Of a DNA stretch of 64,000 bases, positions 15,996-25,529 are shown piece after piece. Under the pieces are notes generated by a model. It saw nothing but the letters and a program-made list of their open reading frames with translations, did no database searches and was not told where the DNA came from. This stretch comes from Candidatus Saccharimonadota bacterium (GTDB taxonomy: Bacteria > Patescibacteriota > Saccharimonadia > Saccharimonadales > Saccharimonadaceae). A program made the position numbers and the translations under genes. Within the stretch, counting starts at the first letter, position 1; each line of letters starts with the position of its first letter. The DNA lies in assembly GCA_017460225.1 (NCBI GenBank), contig JAFUBM010000004.1, positions 1 through 64,000 on the forward strand, written 5' to 3'.

Positions 15996-17060
15996 ATGCG
16001 AAAGAAAAAGCTTTTTGGCCGAATCGGCTTAGTGCTAGTGGCGCTAATGACCGCTTTTGCCTACTATTTACCAACCAGTGATGCTGCCGCAACGAGTGAT
16101 AGTCACACCGACATCATCCGCGTCACCGTCTATGACCAATATCCGGCCGTCACTATCACCTCTCCCGAGGATCAGACCTCCGGCGTCTCAGAAGACATCG
16201 AAGTTACTTTCTCCTACGAGAATGCCAACCACGTTGATTTTATCTTAAGCTATGATACGGGAGAAGTCGACGGCGAAGGCCAGCCGATTTACAAGGAAAT
16301 CTCCCTCCCTACGTTTAATCCCGATGATCTCGACCCCACCTTTTTCTATGCTTCCGGCGACGATACAGTTACGTTTAAGCTAGGCGACTATCTTACCACC
16401 CACGCCGCCGAGCTCGGCAATAACTACGGTAATTTCACCTTAACTGCGCGGGCCGTCAGCCCCGTCGGCTACGCCGAAGACGCCATCGAGTTTAGCTATT
16501 CTCCGACTATCGTTACTCAGACCGGCTCCGACTCCGCCCAAGACCCCATCGTAGAGGTCTCCTACGATGACGGCGTAGCCAAAGTTGAGCTCATGGTCAC
16601 CGACAAAAACGGCAATCCGCTCTTTGATGAACCTATCGTTGTCTTGGTTACTCCGGACGCCAACGGCGACTATCTCGCCGGCGCTCAGAGCGTCACCCTC
16701 CCCTTTGGTAGCTACGGTCTTGCCTCCGGCGACTATCTCGTGTACGCTACTAGCTACTCCCGCACCTCCGCCGCCGCGGAAGACGAAGACGGCAACCCAG
16801 TCTATGATGACGACGGCAACCCAGTTTACGTCTACGGCTATGCCGAAATTGCCAACCAACACAATCCCTTCCCGGTTACTTATGTCCAGCCAGCTCCGGA
16901 CGTCCCAAACACCGGTCGCTTCCTTGGCAATCTCAACATCGCGCAGAGTGACTATGTAATTACGGCCTTGATTGCCTTCTCCGGCGTCCTCTTTATCGCC
17001 TTCTTACTGCTCGGTCGCAAGAAAAAGAACTATCGCAAGAATTATCGGTCTCGTCGCTAA
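15996..17060 (+). CDS. wall-sorted surface protein with a VPNTG motif
   Basis: 354 residues: an N-terminal signal sequence (FGRIGLVLVALMTAFAYYLPTSDAAA), beta-rich Ig-like domains with acidic DEDGNPVYDDDGNPVY repeats (about 263-278), and a C-terminal cell-wall sorting signal. The signal is VPNTG (about residues 305-309), a hydrophobic stretch (VITALIAFSGVLFIAFLLLG) and a basic tail RKKKNYRKNYRSRR. The triad motif-helix-basic tail is the LPXTG pattern recognised by sortases. No sortase gene is in the window. A GC-rich inverted repeat (GGCCGGCC) and the A-rich element lie upstream; the ribosome site is weak. A strong terminator follows at 17088. Confidence 0.75.
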   Translation: MRKKKLFGRIGLVLVALMTAFAYYLPTSDAAATSDSHTDIIRVTVYDQYPAVTITSPEDQTSGVSEDIEVTFSYENANHVDFILSYDTGEVDGEGQPIYKEISLPTFNPDDLDPTFFYASGDDTVTFKLGDYLTTHAAELGNNYGNFTLTARAVSPVGYAEDAIEFSYSPTIVTQTGSDSAQDPIVEVSYDDGVAKVELMVTDKNGNPLFDEPIVVLVTPDANGDYLAGAQSVTLPFGSYGLASGDYLVYATSYSRTSAAAEDEDGNPVYDDDGNPVYVYGYAEIANQHNPFPVTYVQPAPDVPNTGRFLGNLNIAQSDYVITALIAFSGVLFIAFLLLGRKKKNYRKNYRSRR

Positions 17061-17087
17061 TCTCTAAATCCGCATAACTTTACCCGC

Positions 17088-17124
17088 AAAACGGGCGCTC
17101 GTAAACTGCGAGGGCGCCCGTTTT
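17088..17124 (+). terminator. intrinsic terminator after the VPNTG gene
   Basis: AAAACGGGCGCTCG (17088-17101) pairs with CGAGGGCGCCCGTTTT (17109-17124) with a small bulge; the loop is TAAACTG. Confidence 0.9.
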
Positions 17125-17129
17125 CTGAC

Positions 17130-17158
17130 TTGTTTTTTTACCACGAGCTTGATAAAAT
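17130..17158 (+). promoter_or_regulatory. promoter of the gene at 17170
   Basis: TTGTTT (17130-17135), 17-bp spacer, TAAAAT (17153-17158). The -10 box ends 11 bases before the ATG, so the leader would be only a few bases. Confidence 0.65.
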
Positions 17159-17169
17159 TATATACAGTA

Positions 17170-17820
17170 ATGGCCATAGAAGAAGATAAAACTGCGAAGT
17201 CTGCGCCTGTGTTTCATTCACAGGACGTTAAGAGTTCTCGCTCGGGTAAGTCCGGGGAGTATTTTGTCTTAAAACAGCCGGAGAAGTCCAAGCTCGCGTC
17301 CAAAGTCTCCGGGAAGCTCAGTGAGCTCAAGTCTGCCGCCTCTCCCAAGAAGGCTAACCCCGCGCGTATCCTCAGTATGAAGATGCAAAAGAGCGTCTTT
17401 GAGGAAGACTCTGCTCCGTCTGGACCCTCTTTGCCTCGGATTGATGTAGAGAAGCTCCTCCCCGGCCTCAAGCGCTTTGGCCTCATTCTCCTTGCCTTTC
17501 TCGCCGCCGCCGGGATTGGCTATGGTGTTTATTATTTCCTCCTCCGCCAGCCCGAGACGACTCCCTTTGCTATTACCGACACGGTAAACCGCAAGCTTAC
17601 CTCCGCCATAGCCAAAATCAGCGAGGGAGATTACGCCGGCGCCGAGAGTATCCTAAGCCAGATCGACCCCCAGGGTGAAGCTTCTTGTACCAAAGCCAGG
17701 TACTACGCCGCCTATAACTCTCTCTATGTCTTTACCCAGCGTGGCAATAGCGTCCCAGAGCAGGATGTGGCCAACTATCTTACACAGATTCTAGATATTT
17801 GCTTAAAGGAGGAAAAATGA
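17170..17820 (+). CDS. single-pass membrane protein with a TPR-like tail
   Basis: 216 residues from the ATG at 17170. About 100 basic, Ser/Lys-rich cytoplasmic residues precede one membrane helix (about 104-126, FGLILLAFLAAAGIGYGVYYFLL). The outer 90 residues look helical (GDYAGAESILSQIDPQGE), like one tetratricopeptide-type hairpin. The stop overlaps the start of the next gene (ATGA), whose AAAGGAGG site lies inside this gene, so the two are translationally coupled. A role in delivering or holding the large secreted protein next door is plausible but unproven. Confidence 0.75.
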   Translation: MAIEEDKTAKSAPVFHSQDVKSSRSGKSGEYFVLKQPEKSKLASKVSGKLSELKSAASPKKANPARILSMKMQKSVFEEDSAPSGPSLPRIDVEKLLPGLKRFGLILLAFLAAAGIGYGVYYFLLRQPETTPFAITDTVNRKLTSAIAKISEGDYAGAESILSQIDPQGEASCTKARYYAAYNSLYVFTQRGNSVPEQDVANYLTQILDICLKEEK

Positions 17821-20800
17821 AACATAGAATCGTCAAATTAGCTTTGGTTTTGACGCTCGGCTTGGCGCTCGGTGCTTCTGGTGACGTTTTTGCAGTCAAC
17901 GCCGGCGGCGGTGGTACTCCTCCTCCGGGTGGTGGTTGTAGCCAAGCGGGAGACAAAAGCGGTTGTTACGACGGTTGTGCCTTTGCCTACTATGAGTTTA
18001 CCGACTCTAGTCGTACAGCCACCGTCGCCGGCATCTCCGTTAACAACTGCACAGATTATAGAGGGTTCTGGTTTAACCACTACAAACGTACTTACGGCGG
18101 CGCTTTGTTTGGCGCTCGCACCATCGGCAACTGTTTGTCGAGCAACGGTGGCCAGATGTACGAGATTGGTGGCAACCCCGGCACCGGTATTGAGTCTACG
18201 GTATATATTAGCGGTGCTAGATTTGCGGGTGGTATTCTCTCGGACATATCCTCCGCTAGATCAAAATACCAAGAATACTACAACGACAACCCAAGTGGTA
18301 TGAGCCCCGATTCTTTCTTCTCCTCCAGCTATAACTATTTCTGTTATGACCCCGCTCCGGCCGTTGTAGAAAACAACGCCACCTTCTCCGGCTCTGTCTC
18401 CTTCTCCGCGCCCTATGGCGTCTCCTCCCTCGGGGGCAACTCTTACCGTGCCGCCTCCGCCAACACCAGCTATTCCTTCACCCCCAGCTACACCGTCCGC
18501 CGCACTGACCGCAACAACCCTCCTTCCTCCGCCCGCACCCAATACGCCATCGGCGCCTACAACTACGACAACTCCATCAGTGGCTGGAGTACTCTAACCG
18601 GCTTTGCTCCCGGCGGTAGCCAAAGCTTCTCCGGGAACAGCGTCTCCCTTTCGGCGGATTGGGACAGTAGTAGCTCTGCTTGTCGCTACCTCAGCGTCGC
18701 CGACTCAAAATACAAAAACGACGATTTCCAGTCCTACACCAGCTACCACGCCGCCGATTATGACTGTGTTACTCTCTACGGCCCGCAGTCCATGAGAGCC
18801 GATTTTGAGGGGCGCATCGTCATCTCTTCTGACTACGGCACCGTGGTCAACGGCGACAATGGCAACACTAATGCCAGCTTTACCGGCACCGGCTTTAAGA
18901 CCAAGTATACGTTCCAGGTCTCCTATCAGCTCAAGCGCAAGACCACTAGCAACGATTATCCCTACGCCGTCCCGACCAACTTCGACTATTCCACTTCCGG
19001 CTACCCCAGCCCCACTTTCTCTCGCTCTACCAACGCGATGTCCGCTGGCAACGGTTACACCGCCGCCAACTCTTACGTCCAGCCCCTCACCGTTACGATA
19101 GAAATCGGCGGCGCCGACGAGCGAGCTTGTTTCTACCTCTCTTACGACAACCAGCTAACCTACCGCTCCGGCTCTACGCCATACTCTACCAGCCACGACG
19201 GCCGCGTCTACAAATGCCTCACCATTAAGAACCCGAAGCAAGCCGCCGAGCTCAGCTACAGTGCCACCACCGTCGGCTCCGTAGACAACCACACTGACCT
19301 CACTATTACTAATAACGGTCATAACGGCGAGCTCATCAACCAAGTCGTCAACAGTGAAGGCGTCTACGTCGATAACTTCCCCGCGCCAAAAGATTACGGC
19401 GTTACCTTTGTTCATACCTTAACCCGCACGGACGATCCCGCCCTTACTCCTACCGACGACAACGACAAACGCATCGCCGAGTGCGCCAACACTACTTGGC
19501 GTATCTACAAACAAGAAAACGGCGGCGCCTGGACCGATACCGGCAAGACCAGAACCGAATGTATCAAAGCCAAGAACGGCACAGTCAACGTCACCAACAA
19601 ATCCTCCTTTGAGTTTACCAAAAACAATATGGGTACCGTCGTGACCTATTGCGAGAAGCTCGTCTACAACAACAAGATTTCTTACGAAGCTCATGGTCAC
19701 TCCGTCTTCGACTACGGTCTTACTACTTCCGCCACTACCGCCGAGACCACGCCAGTCTGTGTCCGCATTGCCAACCCCGCCGTAGAAGTCTCTACCCTCG
19801 GCGACCACGTCCACAAAATCCTCGTCACGCCAACCATCGACGGCACATCCGTTACCGGCGCTTCTGGTAGCAGTCCCAACTATTCCGCCACCGCCCTAAA
19901 CGTTACCCTTACGTATAACCACACTATCGCCAGAAATGACACTTCCGCCGGCAACTACATCGAGCCGTCTCGCCTCTGTGCCACCGGCCAGTCCGCCAGC
20001 GTCTCCAACCCTTGCTTCTCTAAAGTCAACGGCTCTATGTACAATAATGCCTTCTTCAACGTCTCCAGTATTTTCTCCACTCGCCGTACTATCGATTCCG
20101 CCTCTTCTACTACCCAGGGCCAAAGCTTCAACTTTGGCGCTTACCGCAACGGTAGCACAGACACTAGCGACTCGTCCAACACTACTACTACCGCCACCAT
20201 CGGCGCCGCCGAGCTTCGCGCTGGCGAGACCAAGACCGTCTGCGAGACTGGCGTCACTAATCGTGCCGCCTGGAACGTCAACTACGCCGACGTTGGCCGC
20301 CGCAAAGTCTACTCTCGTGGCGACACTAGCGCCCAGGATGAACTCAACAATTCCACTCCTGCTTATAGCTACACCTATCTCGTCTCCACCGAGCCAGAAG
20401 TCACCACGCCGGAGACTGCCGAATCTTCTCCGTTTTGTGTCAACATCACGCGCGACTGGAACTTCCGCATCACCGAAGTCACCCCGCCCGCACTCCCAGA
20501 AAAAGACCAAATCTCCTCCGCCAACCAAAAATTCGACATCTCCTTTGATATCACAATCGACCGCGACGATACGGGAAAAGATTACGTCACCGACCCGGAT
20601 GTTACTATCATCCCGATTACTTACGTTATCGAGCCCGGGGCGGATGTCGACACCCAAATCAACCCGGCCGTCAACGGTGGCGAGGTTGATAGTACTGATT
20701 ACTGCGGCTTCTTCTCCGGACATCTCGGCGACAAGGTCTCCCACTGTCGCACCGACCAAGGTGGCCAGCTCAACGGTGGCTCCGGCAACGGCGTCTATGG

Positions 20801-21941
20801 CCCGTCCGGCTCCAGCTACGAGCGTTCCTATTCCTATGATTTAACCGGCGCTACCGTCCCGTCCGATCTCGACGTGGGGGCTAAGTTCTGCGTCGCCATC
20901 GCGATTCGTCCGCTCTCTAGCTCTACGCGCGGCTCTGGCACGTCCTTCATCTCCCGCTCCACCTGTACCAACGTCTCCAAGCGCCCCGCCGTTCATATCT
21001 GGGGCGGCAACGTCCAGACCAACGGCAACGTCGCCACTTCCCTGAATCAAATCCAGAGTGCCGACGGCTCCTCGACCGAGACTTACGGCTCGTGGGCAGA
21101 GTTTGCTTTGATTGCTCGCGGCAAGGTCAAGAGTATGGCCTCCGGCGCTGGCATCGTTGGCGGGCTCAAGACCTCTGGCTCTGGCCGTAGCGTCCTCTGC
21201 CAAACCTCCGCGCTCACCATCGCCAACAGCCAATGCCGCAGCAACTCCGCCACCACCGAGTTAGGCAGCTCCAACGTCGTCAATACTTCCTCCGTCCTCA
21301 CCGAGCTCAAAGAGCGCTACATCGACACCGAAGAAGAAGAGGAAAATAGCGACATCCAAATCCTCAACGTCGACAACGGCACCTATAATAATATCGTCAG
21401 CAGTAGTCTCTTTGGTGACGCTAAGCTTATCAACGGCAACGGCGACGTTGTCTCCAACAATATCGTGGTGGTCTACAGTCCAAAAGATTTGACTATTACG
21501 AACAACGTCAGCTATTCACTCTCTGCTTCCTTTAGCAGCAATGTCGTCCCGCAGGTGATCATTATCTCCGACGGCAACATCAACATCTACGGCGACGTTA
21601 CGCGCATCGACGCTTGGCTGGTGGCTGGCGGTACTATCGATACCTGTTCCAACGACAACGGTCTCAAGGTCTTGACTGAACAGCCCGTGGGACGCAACCT
21701 CGCCGGCAACGAGACGCTTCTCTCGAGCAGTCTCTGCGCCAAACAGCTCCGCCTCAACGGCCCGGTAATCGCCAGCAAGCTCAATCTCAAACGCACCGCC
21801 AACAGCGACCGCGACACTGTTGCCGATCCGGCCGAGATTGTCAACTATTCCGCCTTTGCCATCCTCTTTGGTACCGGCGAGATGACCAGAGATGGCGAGC
21901 CCCAAGTTACGTATATTAAAACTCTAGCCCCAAGATATTAA
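17817..21941 (+). CDS. giant secreted cysteine-containing surface protein
   Basis: 1374 residues from the ATG at 17817 (AAAGGAGG upstream, 4-bp overlap with the previous gene). The signal peptide (about 1-27) is followed by GGGGTPPPGGGCSQAG and a cysteine-dense patch. Several beta-rich domains follow, each carrying YxCVT/VCVRIxNP-type segments with paired cysteines (about 150-980). The C-terminal part (about 1160-1374) contains IISDGNINIYGDVTRIDAWLVAG, like stacked beta strands, and ends TLAPRY. There is no C-terminal membrane helix or sorting motif. I do not recognise a named family; surface fibre or adhesin is the likeliest role. The membrane thioredoxin-like protein encoded next may form its disulfides. 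Confidence 0.8.
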   Translation: MKHRIVKLALVLTLGLALGASGDVFAVNAGGGGTPPPGGGCSQAGDKSGCYDGCAFAYYEFTDSSRTATVAGISVNNCTDYRGFWFNHYKRTYGGALFGARTIGNCLSSNGGQMYEIGGNPGTGIESTVYISGARFAGGILSDISSARSKYQEYYNDNPSGMSPDSFFSSSYNYFCYDPAPAVVENNATFSGSVSFSAPYGVSSLGGNSYRAASANTSYSFTPSYTVRRTDRNNPPSSARTQYAIGAYNYDNSISGWSTLTGFAPGGSQSFSGNSVSLSADWDSSSSACRYLSVADSKYKNDDFQSYTSYHAADYDCVTLYGPQSMRADFEGRIVISSDYGTVVNGDNGNTNASFTGTGFKTKYTFQVSYQLKRKTTSNDYPYAVPTNFDYSTSGYPSPTFSRSTNAMSAGNGYTAANSYVQPLTVTIEIGGADERACFYLSYDNQLTYRSGSTPYSTSHDGRVYKCLTIKNPKQAAELSYSATTVGSVDNHTDLTITNNGHNGELINQVVNSEGVYVDNFPAPKDYGVTFVHTLTRTDDPALTPTDDNDKRIAECANTTWRIYKQENGGAWTDTGKTRTECIKAKNGTVNVTNKSSFEFTKNNMGTVVTYCEKLVYNNKISYEAHGHSVFDYGLTTSATTAETTPVCVRIANPAVEVSTLGDHVHKILVTPTIDGTSVTGASGSSPNYSATALNVTLTYNHTIARNDTSAGNYIEPSRLCATGQSASVSNPCFSKVNGSMYNNAFFNVSSIFSTRRTIDSASSTTQGQSFNFGAYRNGSTDTSDSSNTTTTATIGAAELRAGETKTVCETGVTNRAAWNVNYADVGRRKVYSRGDTSAQDELNNSTPAYSYTYLVSTEPEVTTPETAESSPFCVNITRDWNFRITEVTPPALPEKDQISSANQKFDISFDITIDRDDTGKDYVTDPDVTIIPITYVIEPGADVDTQINPAVNGGEVDSTDYCGFFSGHLGDKVSHCRTDQGGQLNGGSGNGVYGPSGSSYERSYSYDLTGATVPSDLDVGAKFCVAIAIRPLSSSTRGSGTSFISRSTCTNVSKRPAVHIWGGNVQTNGNVATSLNQIQSADGSSTETYGSWAEFALIARGKVKSMASGAGIVGGLKTSGSGRSVLCQTSALTIANSQCRSNSATTELGSSNVVNTSSVLTELKERYIDTEEEEENSDIQILNVDNGTYNNIVSSSLFGDAKLINGNGDVVSNNIVVVYSPKDLTITNNVSYSLSASFSSNVVPQVIIISDGNINIYGDVTRIDAWLVAGGTIDTCSNDNGLKVLTEQPVGRNLAGNETLLSSSLCAKQLRLNGPVIASKLNLKRTANSDRDTVADPAEIVNYSAFAILFGTGEMTRDGEPQVTYIKTLAPRY

Positions 21942-21954
21942 AAAAGGAGAGAAT

Positions 21955-22653
21955 ATGGCTACCAAAAAATCCACTACTAAAAAAACCACCAAAAAACCCG
22001 CCGCAAAGAAGACGGTTAAGCCGTCCAAACAGCCCGCGCCGCAGACCGTCCACGCCACCGAGCCGTATCATTGTGTCTTCGGTATCATCCTCATTCTTCT
22101 CGGCATCATCATCGTCCTCGCTCTCGTCGCCGGCGTCACAAACTATCTCGTCCATGGCGACACCACTAAAAACTCCCGCACCTTTGCCGCCGAGTACACC
22201 CAAGTCGAGCCAGACAACCTCTTTGTCTACCAGACCGGAGAGGAAATCATCGATATTCTGGAGCACGGCACCGGCGTTGTCTTCCTCGGCTTCCCGTCTT
22301 GTCCGTGGTGCCAAGCCTATGCCCCGATGCTCAACTCTCTCGCCAAAGAATACGGTATCAAAACCATTTATTACCACAACACTTACGACGATTGGAAACA
22401 AGACACCGCAGAGTACAAAAAATACACTGAGCTCCTTGCGGATTATCTCCAATACGACAACGTAGGCAATCGCCATCTCTACGTCCCCAACGCCGCCTTT
22501 GTGGTAAATGGCGAAATCATCGGCAACGATTGGGAAACCTCCAAAGACACGCTTGATGCCGAGACCCCAGCTGACTACTGGACCGAGGAACGCATCGCCG
22601 CTTGGAAGGAAAAACTCGCGCCGTACTTCGAAGCGGTCAAAGCCGCGGAGTAG
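21955..22653 (+). CDS. membrane-anchored thioredoxin-fold oxidoreductase
   Basis: 232 residues: a Lys/Thr/Pro-rich N-terminus, one membrane helix (about 41-62), then an exoplasmic thioredoxin-like domain with the redox motif C116-P-W-C119 in VVFLGFPSCPWCQAYAP. A CPWC active site outside the cell fits thiol-disulfide exchange on exported proteins. The upstream gene, 13 bp away, encodes a large secreted protein with many paired cysteines, a natural substrate (inference). AAAGGAGAG precedes the ATG. The stop lies 2 bp from the stop of typA on the other strand, with no terminator between. Confidence 0.85.
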   Translation: MATKKSTTKKTTKKPAAKKTVKPSKQPAPQTVHATEPYHCVFGIILILLGIIIVLALVAGVTNYLVHGDTTKNSRTFAAEYTQVEPDNLFVYQTGEEIIDILEHGTGVVFLGFPSCPWCQAYAPMLNSLAKEYGIKTIYYHNTYDDWKQDTAEYKKYTELLADYLQYDNVGNRHLYVPNAAFVVNGEIIGNDWETSKDTLDAETPADYWTEERIAAWKEKLAPYFEAVKAAE

Positions 22654-22655
22654 AC

Positions 22656-24467
22656 TTACGCGCGGTTCTCGCGCTTGCGCTTGATCGGGTCTAGCTGACG
22701 CTTGCGCAGGCGCAGAGATTTTGGCGTTACTTCTAGCAGTTCATCGTCCAATAGGAAATCCAGGCACTGCTCTAGTGACAGTTGTGTATAGGGCGTTAGC
22801 TGGATGGCGCCATCGGACGCGTGGGTCCGCATATTGGTTAGCTGCTTCTCTCGGCAAATGTTTAGGTCTATGTCTTCCTTTTTGTTAGACAACCCCACAA
22901 TCATACCTTGGTATACCGGTACTTGCGGCGGGATAAACAGTGTCCCGCGGGCTTGTGCCATATCTAGCGCGTACGCCGTAGACGTCCCAGACTCAAAAGA
23001 AATCAGCGCGCCGTTTCTCTCCGGCTTGTATTTTGCTTCCACCGGGCGATAACCGTTGGGGATACTAGAAAGTAAGACCGTGCCTTTGGTAGCAGTCAGC
23101 AAGTTGTTGCGTAAGCCAATCAACGCGGCGGTCGTAATGTCGTAAGTAAAGCGAGTAGTGCCAGCCGAGGTAATCTCGGTCGACTTTAGCTCCGCCTTGC
23201 GGACACCTAACTCTTGGGACACCGCGCCAACGTATTCTGTCGCTACTTCCACGGTTAGGGACTCTACTGGTTCGGACTTTACGCCGTCGATGGTTTTGTA
23301 GACCACTTCCGGGCGTCCAGCTTCTAGCTCGTAGCCCTCGCGCCGCATCGTCTCAATCAGTACGGAGAGATGTAGCTCGCCTCGTCCGGAGACTTTGTAG
23401 CCCAGCCCGTCCGGGACAATTTTTAGCGCAATGTTGGTCTCTAGCTCGCGCTCCAGCCGCTCGGCGATTTGGCGCGAAGTGGTAAACTCGCCTTCCTGAC
23501 CCTTGAGCGGGGAAGTGTTTGGCCCGATATAGATAGAGAGCGTCGGCGGCTCAAGCTCGATCGTCGGCAACGCCTCCGGATTGTCACCGGTGGCGATGGT
23601 GTTGCCGATATTGGCCTTAGTTACACCGGTAATTGCCACGATGTCTCCCGCTACCGCTTCGGCTACTTCTTCTTTGCCGAGACCTCGATAGGTAAACAGG
23701 TTTTCGATTTTGGCGTTGGACGCCCCGTCGCGACCCAGGAGCTTGACAGTCTCGCCCTTCTTTAGCTTTCCGCGGAAGATTTTACCAATGGCGTATTTGC
23801 CGAGGTAATTATCTGCCGCCAGCGCCGCTACTAGAAGCTGCGCGCCTTTGCCGTCGTTTTCGTCGACTTGCGGGGCGGGGATGTCGTTGATGATTGACTC
23901 AAAAATCACGTGGAGGTCGTTGTCTAGCTCGGTCGTCTTGCCGGCTTTGCCCTCGCGCGCGATGGCATAATAAATCGGGTAGAATAGTTGGCTCTCGTCG
24001 GTCGCCAGCTCCAGAAACAGCGATTCGATTTCGCTCTCAACTTCTTTGATGCGGGCTGCCGGTTTGTCGATTTTGTTGATGATAACTACCGGCTTTAGCT
24101 TCAGATCAAGCGCCTTTTGCAGCACAAACTTCGTCTGCGGCATCGGACCTTCCTGTGCGTCAACAATCAGCAGTACTCCGTCCGCCATATTCAGCGTCCG
24201 TTCGACTTCGCCGGAAAAATCAGCGTGACCCGGCGTGTCGATGATGTTGATTTTATAACCATCATAAAACACCGCGGTCTGCTTGGCAGTAATCGTAATC
24301 CCGCGCTCATGCTCCTGATCCCCAGAATCCATAATCAACGTCTGGGACATCTCGGCCTGATTGTCGCGGAAAGTATGGGACTGTTTCAACAAACCGTCGA
24401 CTAGGGTAGTCTTCCCGTGGTCGACGTGCGCAATAATCGCTACATTTCTGATTTTGCTTTTGTCCAT
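22656..24467 (-). CDS. typA: ribosome-associated GTPase TypA/BipA
   Basis: 603 residues, full length for the family. TypA is an EF-G-like GTPase that binds ribosomes and supports 50S assembly and stress growth. G1 AHVDHGKTT (14-22), the switch region with GDQEHERGITI, G3 DTPGHADF and G4 NKIDKP are all visible, followed by the EF-Tu domain 2, EF-G III/V-like and TypA C-terminal regions. The minus-strand TAAAAT (24476-24481) ends eight bases before the ATG, so it is predicted leaderless. Confidence 0.97.
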   Translation of the reverse strand: MDKSKIRNVAIIAHVDHGKTTLVDGLLKQSHTFRDNQAEMSQTLIMDSGDQEHERGITITAKQTAVFYDGYKINIIDTPGHADFSGEVERTLNMADGVLLIVDAQEGPMPQTKFVLQKALDLKLKPVVIINKIDKPAARIKEVESEIESLFLELATDESQLFYPIYYAIAREGKAGKTTELDNDLHVIFESIINDIPAPQVDENDGKGAQLLVAALAADNYLGKYAIGKIFRGKLKKGETVKLLGRDGASNAKIENLFTYRGLGKEEVAEAVAGDIVAITGVTKANIGNTIATGDNPEALPTIELEPPTLSIYIGPNTSPLKGQEGEFTTSRQIAERLERELETNIALKIVPDGLGYKVSGRGELHLSVLIETMRREGYELEAGRPEVVYKTIDGVKSEPVESLTVEVATEYVGAVSQELGVRKAELKSTEITSAGTTRFTYDITTAALIGLRNNLLTATKGTVLLSSIPNGYRPVEAKYKPERNGALISFESGTSTAYALDMAQARGTLFIPPQVPVYQGMIVGLSNKKEDIDLNICREKQLTNMRTHASDGAIQLTPYTQLSLEQCLDFLLDDELLEVTPKSLRLRKRQLDPIKRKRENRA

Positions 24468-24475
24468 AATCTACT

Positions 24476-24481
24476 ATTTTA
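24476..24481 (-). promoter_or_regulatory. leaderless -10 box of typA
   Basis: TAAAAT on the minus strand, eight bases from the ATG at 24467. Confidence 0.65.
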
Positions 24482-24528
24482 TCACAAAAATACCCTCCCG
24501 GCAAGGGGAAGGGCTTTGCTTTCTGGCA

Positions 24529-24605
24529 TGGTGAGCCGGGAGAGGCTCGAACTCTCGACACCGGGCTTAAAAGGCCCGTGCTCTAACCAACTGAGCTACC
24601 GGCCC
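24529..24605 (-). tRNA. tRNA-Lys (anticodon TTT)
   Basis: 77 nt on the minus strand with encoded CCA (plus TGG at 24529-24531). Acceptor stem GGGCCGG with CCGGCTC (one G-T pair); anticodon stem CGGGC/GCCCG with loop CTTTTAA; T-arm GAGAGTTCGAGCCTCTC. Confidence 0.97.
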
Positions 24606-24614
24606 AGAAAGTCG

Positions 24615-24691
24615 TGGTGGATCCTAGAGGACTCGAACCTCTGACCTTTTCTACGTCAAAGAAACGCTCTAGCCAACTGAGCTAAGGATCC
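24615..24691 (-). tRNA. tRNA-Val (anticodon GAC)
   Basis: 77 nt on the minus strand with encoded CCA. Acceptor stem GGATCCT/AGGATCC; anticodon stem TTTCT/AGAAA with loop TTGACGT; T-loop TTCGAGT. It lies 9 bp upstream of tRNA-Lys on the same strand, so both are likely in one transcript started from a minus-strand TAAAAT at 24702-24707. Confidence 0.97.
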
Positions 24692-24701
24692 AGCACAGAT
24701 T

Positions 24702-24707
24702 ATTTTA
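24702..24707 (-). promoter_or_regulatory. -10 box of the tRNA-Val/tRNA-Lys unit
   Basis: Minus-strand TAAAAT ten bases before the tRNA-Val 5' end. Confidence 0.5.
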
Positions 24708-24740
24708 TCACAGTTCTTCGTTTGCGGCAAGCATTTGTGG

Positions 24741-24746
24741 TAAAAT
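24741..24746 (+). promoter_or_regulatory. leaderless -10 box of tatD
   Basis: TAAAAT ends six bases before the ATG at 24753; no ribosome site. Confidence 0.65.
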
Positions 24747-24752
24747 AAGTCC

Positions 24753-25529
24753 ATGGCTTATCTTATCGATTCCCACACCCATCTCCACGACCGCGAGTTT
24801 TTTACGGAGGCGCAGGCCACGGCGATGCTCGCAAACGCCCATCGCCTCGGCGTCGAACAGCTGATTTGTATCGGCACCAACGTTACCGATTCCCAGGCCG
24901 CCCTCCGTTTTGCCGAGGCGAACAACGGCGTCTTTTGTTCCTACGGCGTCCATCCAGAGTTTGCCGCCCAGGCCGCCGCTCCTTTTACCGTTACTCCTAG
25001 CGATAAATTAGTCTGTATCGGCGAAGTTGGTCTGGATTATCATTATCCGGATTACGACAAATCGTCCCAGTGGCAGCTGCTCGAAGAAATGCTGCAGCTG
25101 GCCGTAGAGCTGGAGCTGCCTTGCTCCTTCCACGTCCGCGAAGCTCTGCCGGATTTTTTCTCCCTCGTGGCCAACTTTCCCAAGCTAAAGCCCTCTGTCC
25201 TGCACTCTTTCTCCGACTCCCCAGAGAGTCTCGCTCTTGCCCTCGACAAAGGTTTTTATATCGGCGTCAACGGTCTCGCCACTTTCGCCCATCTCGACTG
25301 TTATAAGAATCTCACTGCGGATTTTCTCGACCGCGCCTTGCTGGAGACCGACGCACCGTTCTTGACTCCTGTGCCGAAACGTGGTATAATAAACGAACCA
25401 GGCTACGTCAAATACGTTGCCGACTATTTAGCTAAGAAATTAGGAGTCTCGCCCGACCTCGTCGCCGAGAAAACCACCCACAATGTTCGCCAAATCTTCC
25501 ACCTTCCAGATCCCGGGCGCTCGGAATAA
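24753..25529 (+). CDS. tatD: TatD-family metal-dependent hydrolase/DNase
   Basis: 258 residues. The TIM-barrel metal ligands are visible in order: IDSHTHLHD (His-x-His), GEVGLDYHY (Glu), SFHVRE (His), and LLETDAPFLTP (Asp). TatD proteins are 3'-5' exonucleases used in DNA repair or turnover. The start is predicted leaderless. The 3' end overlaps a small ORF beginning at 25483, and two short genes follow in what looks like one operon. Confidence 0.93.
   Translation: MAYLIDSHTHLHDREFFTEAQATAMLANAHRLGVEQLICIGTNVTDSQAALRFAEANNGVFCSYGVHPEFAAQAAAPFTVTPSDKLVCIGEVGLDYHYPDYDKSSQWQLLEEMLQLAVELELPCSFHVREALPDFFSLVANFPKLKPSVLHSFSDSPESLALALDKGFYIGVNGLATFAHLDCYKNLTADFLDRALLETDAPFLTPVPKRGIINEPGYVKYVADYLAKKLGVSPDLVAEKTTHNVRQIFHLPDPGRSE

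Noticed and set aside
19896-20844. Open frames of about 290-300 codons on both strands inside the giant secreted-protein gene
   Set aside because: They are low-complexity Ser/Pro/Thr or Gly/Val translations of the shifted frame. The main frame has a signal peptide, coupling to its neighbour and regular cysteine patterns.
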